A stretch of 11,155 nt of DNA, taken from positions 1-11,155 of the forward strand of contig VGGT01000039.1 of NCBI GenBank assembly GCA_016868485.1, in the 5' to 3' direction. A model generated the notes under the pieces. That model did not search any database, was not told the origin of the DNA, and worked only from the letters and a program-made list of their open reading frames with translations. The translations under genes were made by a program, and so were the position numbers. This DNA comes from Bacteroidota bacterium (lineage in GTDB: Bacteria > Bacteroidota > Bacteroidia > UBA7662). Positions 1 through 5,710 of this stretch are shown here, piece after piece (the first letter of the stretch is position 1; the number at the start of each line of letters is the position of its first letter).

Positions 1-236
1 CGACAAAAAACTGCGGTTAATCCGGTGTAGGATAAAATTTCCACCCGATTCATGGGTCCAAAAGCCTGTTTAAGCATCTGGATACGTTCATCACTTGTAA
101 ACAGGGTTGATTTTCCTTGGTTCTCACCGATTCCGATTTTGATCTGAGCGAACTGCTTCAAACCCCGCTCAACAAGGAGGTAGTGGCCGAGTGTAATGGG
201 ATCAAAAGTCCCAGGGAATAGGGCGGTGCCGTTCAC
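1..236 (-). CDS. coaD: Phosphopantetheine adenylyltransferase, N-terminal part (cut by window edge)
   Basis: CoaD transfers AMP from ATP to 4'-phosphopantetheine to give dephospho-CoA, the penultimate step of cytosolic coenzyme A synthesis. About 78 residues are visible and the C-terminal half lies beyond the left edge. The N-terminus reads ALFPGTFDPITLGH, which holds the nucleotidyltransferase T/HxGH signature (here TLGH). Further on, IGENQGKSTLFTSDERIQML and a VEILSYTGLTAVF stretch match the usual CoaD layout (the N..K..LF..EER region, then the V..F.GL.V strand). The start is taken as GTG at 236 because no in-frame ATG occurs between it and the end of rsmD, and it puts the motif at the expected distance from the N-terminus. 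The gene follows rsmD after 10 nt and is probably the last or a late gene of the minus-strand operon. Identity is secure; the exact start is less so. Confidence 0.93.
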   Translation of the reverse strand, partial: MNGTALFPGTFDPITLGHYLLVERGLKQFAQIKIGIGENQGKSTLFTSDERIQMLKQAFGPMNRVEILSYTGLTAVFC

Positions 237-246
237 AAAGTTGTGA

Positions 247-783
247 TTATGATGAGGGAACCTCAAATATACTAAAAACGGCCTCCCCATAGCGGCGCGA
301 TTCTTGAAAACCTGTATAAGTGCCAAAATCGTGCGCCCGGTCATGTTCCAGGATCAAAAGCCCTCCATGGGACAGCATCCTCGATTCCATGATTTTTTGT
401 GGCAAGGCGTGCATCTGAGGAAGTCGATAGGGTGGATCAGCAAAAACCAATTCTACGGGCGTTGCCTGTTGAATAAAGGCCAGGGCATCGGCACAAACCA
501 CGTCCACAGGAAGTTCCCATTCTTGAGCGATTGACCTGATGGCATCACAGCAAGCCCTTTGAATATCGACACAGGTCGCTTGAATAACGCCTCTGGAGAG
601 CATTTCAAAACTAACCGCGCCTGTTCCAGCAAACAACTCGATCAGCGTGCAATTCGAAAAATCCACTTGGTTGGATAACCAATTGAAGAGCGACGCTCGC
701 GCTCGGTCAGTAGTGGGGCGAACATGAAGGAGATGAGGAACATTTAATGTTCGACCACGCAAACTGCCCCCCGTAATGCGCAT
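247..783 (-). CDS. rsmD: 16S rRNA (guanine(966)-N(2))-methyltransferase RsmD
   Basis: RsmD uses S-adenosylmethionine to methylate N2 of G966 in 16S rRNA of the small ribosomal subunit. The 178-residue protein has the family landmarks in order: an N-terminal MRITGGSLRGR segment, the RPTTDRARASLFN block (residues 22-34), SAM-binding motif I LIELFAGTGA (about 47-56), and catalytic motif IV DPPY (116-119) in VFADPPYRLP. The length is normal for RsmD (about 180-200). The ATG start overlaps the stop of the upstream DUF3822 gene by one base (TGATG), a typical sign of translational coupling. coaD begins 10 nt downstream. Bacteroidota genomes often carry rsmD next to a DUF3822 gene, so the context agrees. 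No defect is seen. Confidence 0.95.
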   Translation of the reverse strand: MRITGGSLRGRTLNVPHLLHVRPTTDRARASLFNWLSNQVDFSNCTLIELFAGTGAVSFEMLSRGVIQATCVDIQRACCDAIRSIAQEWELPVDVVCADALAFIQQATPVELVFADPPYRLPQMHALPQKIMESRMLSHGGLLILEHDRAHDFGTYTGFQESRRYGEAVFSIFEVPSS

Positions 784-1718
784 CAGAATGGGTTGCGGAT
801 GATGTAACTGGCCAATGCAGGCAACGAACGGTTGGTCATCAGGCGCCAGGGCTCTGAGTCAACCAGTGATGGATCATCAAAAATCCAATCTGAAACGATA
901 CAATCTCCAAATGAATCCGCTATTTTATCGCGGAGCAGATGCACTTCGGCTTGGTCGAAACCCGCTAGGTAGGCCGATTTTGATTGACCTTGGTCGAAAA
1001 GTAACGCATAATAGAGGACATCCTCTGGGTTTTCTGCAGTAAATGTATTGAATCCTGACAAATTGCCATGGTTTCTTTGCGCTACTAAAATGCGGTGATC
1101 GAGCCTTGCTATCATTAATTCGGGCTGATGGGATGGCTTAATGGCATCGGATTCTGGGGCATTCAAAAACCGAGACAATAGGGCCGCCTCCAATGCAATG
1201 ATCGTATGGGCTTGGAAAAGGGTGCCAACTGCACTGATGAGCGCGGCATTAAATCGTGTCGCAACAACCACTTCCGATTCGTGAATGTGAAACAGGAGGG
1301 GCTCCGATGACTGCTCGGAAACACCAAACAGCAGGTTCAGTGAATCCTTGGGTAGTTGGTCGCGGCATACCGGCAAGGGTATGGCACAACAAGCTTCCGC
1401 CGCAATCATCAAAATAGGGGAAGCATCCTGGGCTAAAGGCTTCTGAAAAATCAATGATGGAACATGGTCGCCGATGCTGTTGGATAACCACTTAAACCGC
1501 TCAGCCATACTGCGCTGATCCCAATGTGTAGGAAACCCCCCTTGCAAACAGAGCTTGGTTGTGTTGCTTACATCATCGCGACCCAAAAGTGACCATTCTC
1601 CTGTACCCAAGGTCAAAATCCAGCGGGTGATTTGCCCGGTAGAAATCAGATGATCTACAGGGTCGGCCGACCAAAGCCGCACATTGGGTTCATTCCCAAT
1701 TTCCAGAAAGGCTGGCAT
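783..1718 (-). CDS. DUF3822 family protein
   Basis: This 311-residue protein has the features of DUF3822, a Bacteroidota family without established function that is commonly found beside rsmD. There is no signal peptide or membrane segment, so it is probably cytoplasmic. Two stretches stand out. LLFHIHESEVVVATRFNAALI (about 140-160) looks like a beta-hairpin. GNLSGFNTFTAENPEDVLYYALLFDQGQSKSAYLAGF (about 218-254) has the N.F....PEDvlYY.L pattern I associate with this family. The alternation of strands with this helix-strand unit is reminiscent of actin-like (ASKHA) proteins such as PilM/GspL, but that is inference and no phosphate-binding loop is evident. The start is ATG at 1718, inside the 3' end of the preceding gene (29 nt overlap). 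The stop overlaps the rsmD start. Family assignment is fairly sure; function is unknown. Confidence 0.8.
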   Translation of the reverse strand: MPAFLEIGNEPNVRLWSADPVDHLISTGQITRWILTLGTGEWSLLGRDDVSNTTKLCLQGGFPTHWDQRSMAERFKWLSNSIGDHVPSLIFQKPLAQDASPILMIAAEACCAIPLPVCRDQLPKDSLNLLFGVSEQSSEPLLFHIHESEVVVATRFNAALISAVGTLFQAHTIIALEAALLSRFLNAPESDAIKPSHQPELMIARLDHRILVAQRNHGNLSGFNTFTAENPEDVLYYALLFDQGQSKSAYLAGFDQAEVHLLRDKIADSFGDCIVSDWIFDDPSLVDSEPWRLMTNRSLPALASYIIRNPF

Positions 1719-2226
1719 CGGTCATCGAACCTACCCTCAACACCTTACGCGTGTCGAATGGCGCTGTATCTTCAACTTCAAAAACGCTAATCTCTACGGC
1801 TCCTTTTTTGATTTTACCTGCTCTTAATTGGAACATTTTACCATCGGTAAAGGGAATGAATGGGAGTGAATCAATCGATTTATTCCGGAAGATTGAATCT
1901 TTAATGCTTACATACAATGTTTCATATTTTATGCCTTTAAGCACATCCAGCGAATCATCGGGGTTTCCAATCACTTTTATGACTTTAAACTTGCCGTCGC
2001 GGGCAACGATCATTAATGAATCCCAATGGTCTGCAAATTGACCTTTCACCTCTCTGTATGCCACCTGTGCATCGCGAATGAGCTTCAAACGATCAATGAC
2101 TTGGGCATAACGCCTGTCGCGTTCTTTCTCGAATCTGATGGGCTCAGCGATCGACTCTACCAACAGGTATGAGAGCACCACAACGACCAAAAACAGGGCT
2201 ATTTGGATGATGGAATTACTTTTCAT
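1690..2226 (-). CDS. Single-pass membrane protein of unknown function, pseudopilin-like layout
   Basis: I do not recognise a named family for this 178-residue protein. The N-terminus is a short polar start followed by one hydrophobic helix (IIQIALFLVVVVLSYLLV, about 6-23), with no obvious signal-peptidase site. A long charged helix follows (about 28-57, rich in E, K, R and D), ending in LIRDAQVAYREVKGQFADHWDSLM. The rest is a probably beta-rich domain with several K/G turns. A hydrophobic helix, an amphipathic helix and then an AY...G.FA..W.SL motif recall type II pseudopilins such as GspG, but the prepilin-peptidase signature (G followed by a phenylalanine and Glu+5) is missing, so the resemblance may be structural only. 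It is the first gene of the run with DUF3822, rsmD and coaD, overlapping the next gene by 29 nt. The domain after the helix probably lies in the periplasm. Confidence 0.75.
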   Translation of the reverse strand: MKSNSIIQIALFLVVVVLSYLLVESIAEPIRFEKERDRRYAQVIDRLKLIRDAQVAYREVKGQFADHWDSLMIVARDGKFKVIKVIGNPDDSLDVLKGIKYETLYVSIKDSIFRNKSIDSLPFIPFTDGKMFQLRAGKIKKGAVEISVFEVEDTAPFDTRKVLRVGSMTDASLSGNWE

Positions 2227-2245
2227 GGGTCATTCAATTGACGGG

Positions 2246-2276
2246 CAATAATAGTGGTTTTCTCGTAAGCATGCAA
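2246..2276 (-). promoter_or_regulatory. Candidate Bacteroidota promoter for the minus-strand operon
   Basis: On the minus strand, TTG (complement of 2274-2276) is followed after 20 nt by TATTATTG (complement of 2246-2253). This fits the Bacteroidota pattern of a -33 TTG and a -7 TAnnTTTG element with one mismatch in the -7 box. The box lies 19 nt upstream of the ATG at 2226, a plausible leader length. This is pattern matching only; such elements occur by chance in A/T-rich spacers. Confidence 0.35.
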
Positions 2277-2283
2277 GGTCAAA

Positions 2284-2310
2284 GAGGTAATCAAGCCGTG
2301 GAGGTAATCA
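2284..2310 (+). repeat. Direct repeat GAGGTAATCA, two copies
   Basis: GAGGTAATCA occurs at 2284-2293 and again, exactly, at 2301-2310, 17 bp start to start. It lies in the divergent spacer, just beyond the candidate -33 element of the minus-strand operon and about 100 bp upstream of the MerR-type gene. Such a pair could be an operator for that regulator, since MerR/CarH proteins bind repeats near their own promoters, but the role is inferred from position only. The second copy also resembles a ribosome binding site (GGAGG) ahead of an ATG at 2310 that opens a 13-codon reading frame ending at 2351. Confidence 0.4.
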
Positions 2311-2321
2311 TGGAGTGGAAT

Positions 2322-2360
2322 AAGCACGATCAATTCCTTTCCGGCTCCTGATCGGTGCTT
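2322..2360. promoter_or_regulatory. Stem-loop in the divergent spacer upstream of the MerR-type gene
   Basis: AAGCACGATCA (2322-2332) pairs with TGATCGGTGCTT (2349-2360), giving 11 base pairs with one bulged G and a 16-nt loop. No T-run follows on the plus strand, so it is a poor intrinsic terminator for that direction. As DNA, the two arms are an imperfect inverted repeat that could bind a dimeric or tetrameric regulator. As RNA, it would sit in the 5' leader of the MerR-type gene if transcription begins upstream. The function is not established. Confidence 0.4.
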
Positions 2361-2407
2361 TGCTCGTCATGAAAATAAAATGTCAAAAGAAAACAATCTG
2401 TATACCC

Positions 2408-3310
2408 ATGTGTTTTGTAAGCGTGAATCAATTCTCGATCAAAGATATGGAGGTTTTGAGTGGTGTGAAAGCACACACCATTCGCATGTGGGAGCAAAGA
2501 TTCCACATGTTCGAACCCCGCCGAACCCCCGGAAACATTCGTTATTATAATGATTCCGACCTCAAAAAATTATTAAACCTGTCATTTTTGACGCAACAAG
2601 GGTATAAAGTATCTGTGTTGGCGCGCATGAGTGAAGAGGAGCTCTCGAGAAGGGTGGTTGATTTAAGTCTGACATGCACAGGCGTGGAAAGTCGGATTCA
2701 GTCACTGACCATGCACATGCTACAGTTAAATGAGTTGGGATTTACCCAGCTCTTATCCGTTTTCATCAAGGAATCTGGCTTGGAACGGGTCATGCTGGAC
2801 ATTGTATTCCCTTTTTTTCGTGCCATTGGCTTTATGTGGCAAACAGGAACCATCACTCCAGCCCACGAACATTTCATCACCCACCTGATTCGCCAAAAGT
2901 TGATTGTATCGATCGATCAAATGGATTATGATCAGCAGGAGGCCGCAAAAAAGTATTTGCTTTTTCTTCCGGAAGGCGAATTCCACGAATTAGGCTTGCT
3001 CTTCGCGCATTACGTTATTCGTTCTAGGGGGCACGAAACCATTTACTTAGGAGCCAATGTGCCGTATGCTGATCTCAAAACCGTGTATTCGACCTACAAA
3101 CCACAGTCTATATTGTGTATTTTAACTTCAGCTCAGGTCGACTTGACGGCCTCCGAGTATTTGAATCAATTGTCTTCGGATTTCCCAAAGGCACAGATTA
3201 TGGCATCAGGAAAATTTGCCTTAGATTCAGCTGATGAAATTGGGTCAACACGAATAACATTGATGCGCGACTTCACGGATCTCATTGATCAGTTTGAGAC
3301 CGTATGCTGA
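2408..3310 (+). CDS. MerR-family regulator with cobalamin-binding domain (CarH/LitR-like photoreceptor)
   Basis: The 300-residue protein joins a MerR-type winged helix to a B12-binding module. Residues 9-75 (FSIKDMEVLSGVKAHTIRMWEQRF, then IRYYNDSDLKKL) form the DNA-binding domain. A helical B12-binding-2 type domain follows and contains W144-x9-E154-H155, the signature that in CarH caps adenosylcobalamin. The C-terminal Rossmann-like domain has E191-F-H193-E-L-G196, the E/DxHxxG motif whose histidine is the lower cobalt ligand. In CarH, adenosylcobalamin drives a tetramer that represses carotenoid genes, and light breaks it. All key residues are present, so B12 binding and light response are likely though inferred. 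The ATG at 2408 was chosen; GTG at 2423 (VNQFSIKD) is an equally good start, and upstream TTG 2360 or ATG 2369 would add a tail unlike the family. The gene overlaps the carotenoid hydroxylase gene by 7 nt, which supports a role in pigment control. Confidence 0.9.
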   Translation: MCFVSVNQFSIKDMEVLSGVKAHTIRMWEQRFHMFEPRRTPGNIRYYNDSDLKKLLNLSFLTQQGYKVSVLARMSEEELSRRVVDLSLTCTGVESRIQSLTMHMLQLNELGFTQLLSVFIKESGLERVMLDIVFPFFRAIGFMWQTGTITPAHEHFITHLIRQKLIVSIDQMDYDQQEAAKKYLLFLPEGEFHELGLLFAHYVIRSRGHETIYLGANVPYADLKTVYSTYKPQSILCILTSAQVDLTASEYLNQLSSDFPKAQIMASGKFALDSADEIGSTRITLMRDFTDLIDQFETVC

Positions 3311-3777
3311 CCAATACTTTTGGGTTTTTCATTGGTTTCTTCGGAATTGAATTGCTTGCTGCGCTGATTCACAGGTATCTTATGCATGGTCCATTGTGGT
3401 GGATCCATCAATCGCACCACAAATCGAAAGGAGGTTGGGAGATGAATGATTGGTTTGCAGTGCTCTTTGCTTCTTTGGGTGTAGGCCTGCTTTTTGGCGG
3501 ATTTTTGGATTACATAGCCATATTCTGGGGTTATGTAGGGGTCGGCATATCGGTATATGGCGTGGTTTATTTTATTTTGCATGATGTTTTGGTTCATTCG
3601 CGTTGGGGGTCGATTCCCAAGCCCCTGTCTCGATATCTTTTGGCGCTCAGAAAAGCGCATCGCATGCACCACAAGCACACAACTGCCCAACCCGGCGAGA
3701 GTTATGGCCTTCTCATTTTCCATCCTCGGTATTTTTTAGAAACTAAGCGAGATCAGACCGCTGATCGAAATCAATAG
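3304..3777 (+). CDS. crtZ: Beta-carotene hydroxylase, fatty-acid-hydroxylase-type membrane di-iron enzyme
   Basis: CrtZ hydroxylates the beta-ionone rings of beta-carotene to give zeaxanthin, using oxygen and a membrane-embedded di-iron centre. The 157-residue protein has all four histidine clusters: H23-RYLM-H28, H35-QS-H38H39, H93-DVLV-H98 and H119-RM-H122H123, set between hydrophobic helices (about 5-22, 52-70 and 73-92). The length matches bacterial CrtZ. The ATG overlaps the end of the MerR-type regulator gene (7 nt), so the two are probably co-translated. No phytoene synthase, desaturase or cyclase gene lies in the window, so the substrate must be made from elsewhere in the genome. Oddly, the last nine residues (RDQTADRNQ) and the TAG stop fall in the first copy of a 28-bp tandem repeat, which suggests the original C-terminus was altered by the repeat. 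The tail lies after the last histidine motif and should not affect catalysis. Confidence 0.93.
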   Translation: MLTNTFGFFIGFFGIELLAALIHRYLMHGPLWWIHQSHHKSKGGWEMNDWFAVLFASLGVGLLFGGFLDYIAIFWGYVGVGISVYGVVYFILHDVLVHSRWGSIPKPLSRYLLALRKAHRMHHKHTTAQPGESYGLLIFHPRYFLETKRDQTADRNQ

Positions 3778-3826
3778 AGATTAGACCGCCGATCGAAATC
3801 AATAGAGATCAGACCGCCGATCGAAA
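3749..3826. repeat. 28-bp tandem repeat, about 2.8 copies, overlapping the crtZ 3' end
   Basis: Units start at 3749, 3777 and 3805; the third is complete for 22 bases before it diverges. Copies differ by one or two C/T changes (for instance position 3782, and CTGATC versus CCGATC). Each unit carries an interrupted palindrome, GATCAG-ACCG-CTGATC in unit 1 (perfect, 3751-3766) and degenerate in units 2 and 3, followed by CGAAATCAATA. Unit 1 encodes the CrtZ C-terminus and stop; units 2 and 3 are in the gap before the DUF4271 gene. Because the stop is in unit 1 and the unit length is not a multiple of three, later copy-number change would not alter CrtZ. Confidence 0.85.
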
Positions 3827-3863
3827 ATAAGCGCCCTACAATCTAAAGTGCCATGCATCGGTG

Positions 3864-3871
3864 TATTTTTG
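3864..3871 (+). promoter_or_regulatory. Candidate -7 promoter element (TATTTTTG)
   Basis: TATTTTTG is an exact match to the Bacteroidota -7 consensus TAnnTTTG. It lies 17 nt before the ATG at 3889 chosen for the DUF4271 gene, so a transcript starting a few bases downstream would exclude the earlier ATG at 3853. No clear -33 TTG is found at the usual spacing, so the promoter call is weak. Confidence 0.3.
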
Positions 3872-3888
3872 CACGATCCGTTGCCTCA

Positions 3889-4869
3889 ATGCCCATTAAT
3901 CGCCTCAAAACATTTTCTCTTGGTTTGTTGCCTTTGCTTGGTTTGGTCATGATTTCCATGGGCAATCCAGCACGTGCTTATCAAACAGCAGAAACAAGGC
4001 ACTTGTCCGGCCCGATTTTTGGCCAATATATCAATCAACCGAATAGCATCCCCGTAGATTCAACGGCATCAATCTTTCCCCGGGCTTATACGGATTCATT
4101 GTTCTTAGCAAACAGTCCTGCTCTTGTTCCGGCGATTGTTGTACCACCAGAATGGAAGATCACTGTTCAATCCGATCAGACTTTTGCAAAGCCGGATACC
4201 CGGAGAGCAGGTTTGATGCGAAAGGAAACCAGGACATCCACCACAACTTCATTTCTGCTTTTTGTATTCGGATTGCTGCTCTTGGCGGTTGATCGGCAAC
4301 GATATCTACAGATGTCGGGTGCATTTGTACTTCCTCGGCTGTTCGAACAATTTCTCAGACAACAAGGCAACAGCCTGGGTTCGGGCTGGTCGATTGCTCG
4401 GGTCCTCTACCTCTTCATTTTAATCGCCTCTTGTTGGGTCATGTACCCGTATCGTATGAACAACACGCTGGAGAGACTCACCTTAGAAGGAATCCGGTTT
4501 CTTGGGTTCATTGGTTTGACCGCATTTATTTTTTTGACCATCCACATCATATTGGGCGTGGCATTTTCACAAAGCGAATGGACCATCAGCCACGTTCAAA
4601 CCACATGGGTCTACTTTCAATGTGCGATCCCCATTTTTTTAACAGCGGTACTGCTTTTGACGACCTTGCCTATGAAGTATTTGAGTGGCTCCATGCTCTT
4701 ACTGACGATTCTGCTGTTATCGGGATGGGTTTATCGGTGCATTTTGGGGTGGTTAAGAGCGTTTCATACCAAAGGTGTCGGATTGGGATTTATAATTTTC
4801 TATTTTTGCCTTTTCGAATTTTTGCCACTGCTGCTGTTTCTCAAACTTACCTCTGTTCACTTGATCTGA
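3889..4869 (+). CDS. DUF4271 domain-containing multi-pass membrane protein
   Basis: A 326-residue membrane protein. It opens with a hydrophobic signal-like segment (about 8-24, then NPARA, a possible signal-peptidase site), followed by a polar, probably periplasmic stretch of about 90 residues. Six predicted transmembrane helices follow at roughly 117-133, 172-188, 203-226, 239-262, 266-287 and 297-321. The C-terminal half fits DUF4271, a Bacteroidota family of unknown function usually encoded next to uroporphyrinogen-III synthase, as here (1 nt gap). The start at 3889 was chosen because it puts the signal segment at the N-terminus and lies just after a -7-like box; ATG at 3853 would add 12 residues. 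Function is unknown. The pairing with hemD suggests a link to tetrapyrrole metabolism or simply a conserved operon. No catalytic motif is visible. Confidence 0.82.
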   Translation: MPINRLKTFSLGLLPLLGLVMISMGNPARAYQTAETRHLSGPIFGQYINQPNSIPVDSTASIFPRAYTDSLFLANSPALVPAIVVPPEWKITVQSDQTFAKPDTRRAGLMRKETRTSTTTSFLLFVFGLLLLAVDRQRYLQMSGAFVLPRLFEQFLRQQGNSLGSGWSIARVLYLFILIASCWVMYPYRMNNTLERLTLEGIRFLGFIGLTAFIFLTIHIILGVAFSQSEWTISHVQTTWVYFQCAIPIFLTAVLLLTTLPMKYLSGSMLLLTILLLSGWVYRCILGWLRAFHTKGVGLGFIIFYFCLFEFLPLLLFLKLTSVHLI

Positions 4870-4870
4870 T

Positions 4871-5650
4871 ATGCCCGAACATCCCGAGCTCTCTTCAGTG
4901 CCGGTAGGCAAGATAAAGACCATCCTTTTTTCACAGCCAAAACCAGATTCTGAAAAGTCACCCTTCTACGATCTTGCGAAGCGGTATAATGTGAAAGTGG
5001 ATTTTCGCCCATTCATTCAGGTTGCTCCTGTAGAAGGGAAGGATTTCAGAAAAAATAAATTGAATATTGGCGAGTTCAAATCAGTCGTGTTCAACAGCCG
5101 GAATGCGATTGATCACTATTTTCGTTTGTGCGAAGAAATGCGCATTGAAGTTTCCCCCGAAACCCGCTACTTCTGTATATCCGAAAATGTAGGGGTTTAC
5201 ATCCAGAAATATGTGACCCTCAGAAAGCGAAAAATTTACTTTGGTCAAGGCAAACTCTCTGACTTGTTCCCCGTGATGGCTCGATTTAAATCGGAGCCTT
5301 TTATGTTGCCTTGTTCCGATGTAATGGAAGGCGATTGGATCCAAGATGCCGCCCAGGTGGGATTAGACTGGCGCCCGGCCATTATGTTTCGAACGGTCTC
5401 AAGCGATTTGAGCGACCTATCCGACATCAAATATGACCTGTTGGTCTTTTTTAGTCCATTAGGAATCAAGTCACTTTTTGAGAATTTCCCTGACTTTGTA
5501 CAGGGAAATACAAGAATTGGCGGTTTTGGGGCGAGAACACACGCAGCCATTTTAGAGCATGGACTGCGGCTTGACATAGCTGCTCCCAACCCAGACTTTC
5601 CTTCGATGTCCATAGCCATTGAGGATTACATAAAAAAAGTTTCTCGATAG
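4871..5650 (+). CDS. hemD: Uroporphyrinogen-III synthase
   Basis: HemD closes hydroxymethylbilane with inversion of ring D to give uroporphyrinogen III, the branch-point of heme, siroheme and cobalamin synthesis, in the cytoplasm. The 259-residue length is normal. HemD is poorly conserved, but several hallmarks are visible. These are an N-terminal ILFSQPKP strand, FRPFIQVAPVEGKDF at the first domain edge, VVFNSRNAIDHYF (family pattern vvFTSxnaV..ff), and the second-domain run YDLLVFFSPLGIKSLFENF followed by GGFGARTHAAILEHGLRLDIAAPNPDFPSMSIAIEDYI (the pattern iG..Ta.al...G...d.a...ps...m..ai). It starts 1 nt after the DUF4271 stop, so the two are almost certainly one transcript. The porP gene begins 60 nt downstream and could be read through. 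The assignment rests on these motifs and on the DUF4271 neighbour. Confidence 0.88.
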   Translation: MPEHPELSSVPVGKIKTILFSQPKPDSEKSPFYDLAKRYNVKVDFRPFIQVAPVEGKDFRKNKLNIGEFKSVVFNSRNAIDHYFRLCEEMRIEVSPETRYFCISENVGVYIQKYVTLRKRKIYFGQGKLSDLFPVMARFKSEPFMLPCSDVMEGDWIQDAAQVGLDWRPAIMFRTVSSDLSDLSDIKYDLLVFFSPLGIKSLFENFPDFVQGNTRIGGFGARTHAAILEHGLRLDIAAPNPDFPSMSIAIEDYIKKVSR

Positions 5651-5710
5651 TTTCACTTTGACGCTAACTTTTCGTTATTTCGACCCTTCAACATTTGTCC
5701 TCCTTTGCGT

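Noticed and set aside
2322..2360. Intrinsic terminator
   Set aside because: The stem-loop is not followed by a T-run on the plus strand, and it lies between divergent genes where no transcript needs to end.
3289..3723. Minus-strand reading frame of 144 codons opposite crtZ
   Set aside because: It lies wholly against a gene with four intact histidine motifs and shows no recognisable domain; it is a shadow of the coding strand.
3749..3826. CRISPR array from the 28-bp repeats
   Set aside because: The units are directly adjacent with no spacers, only about 2.8 copies, and no cas gene is near. It is a simple tandem repeat.
4431..4907. Plus-strand reading frame of 158 codons inside the DUF4271 gene
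   Set aside because: It is out of frame with a gene having six well-formed membrane helices and overlaps the hemD start; its product looks like a random histidine-rich shift product.
5657..5697. Promoter for porP (TTTG at 5657 and AACATTTG at 5690)
   Set aside because: The -7-like box misses the leading T and the spacing of 29 nt is too long for the Bacteroidota consensus, so it is not supported as a feature.
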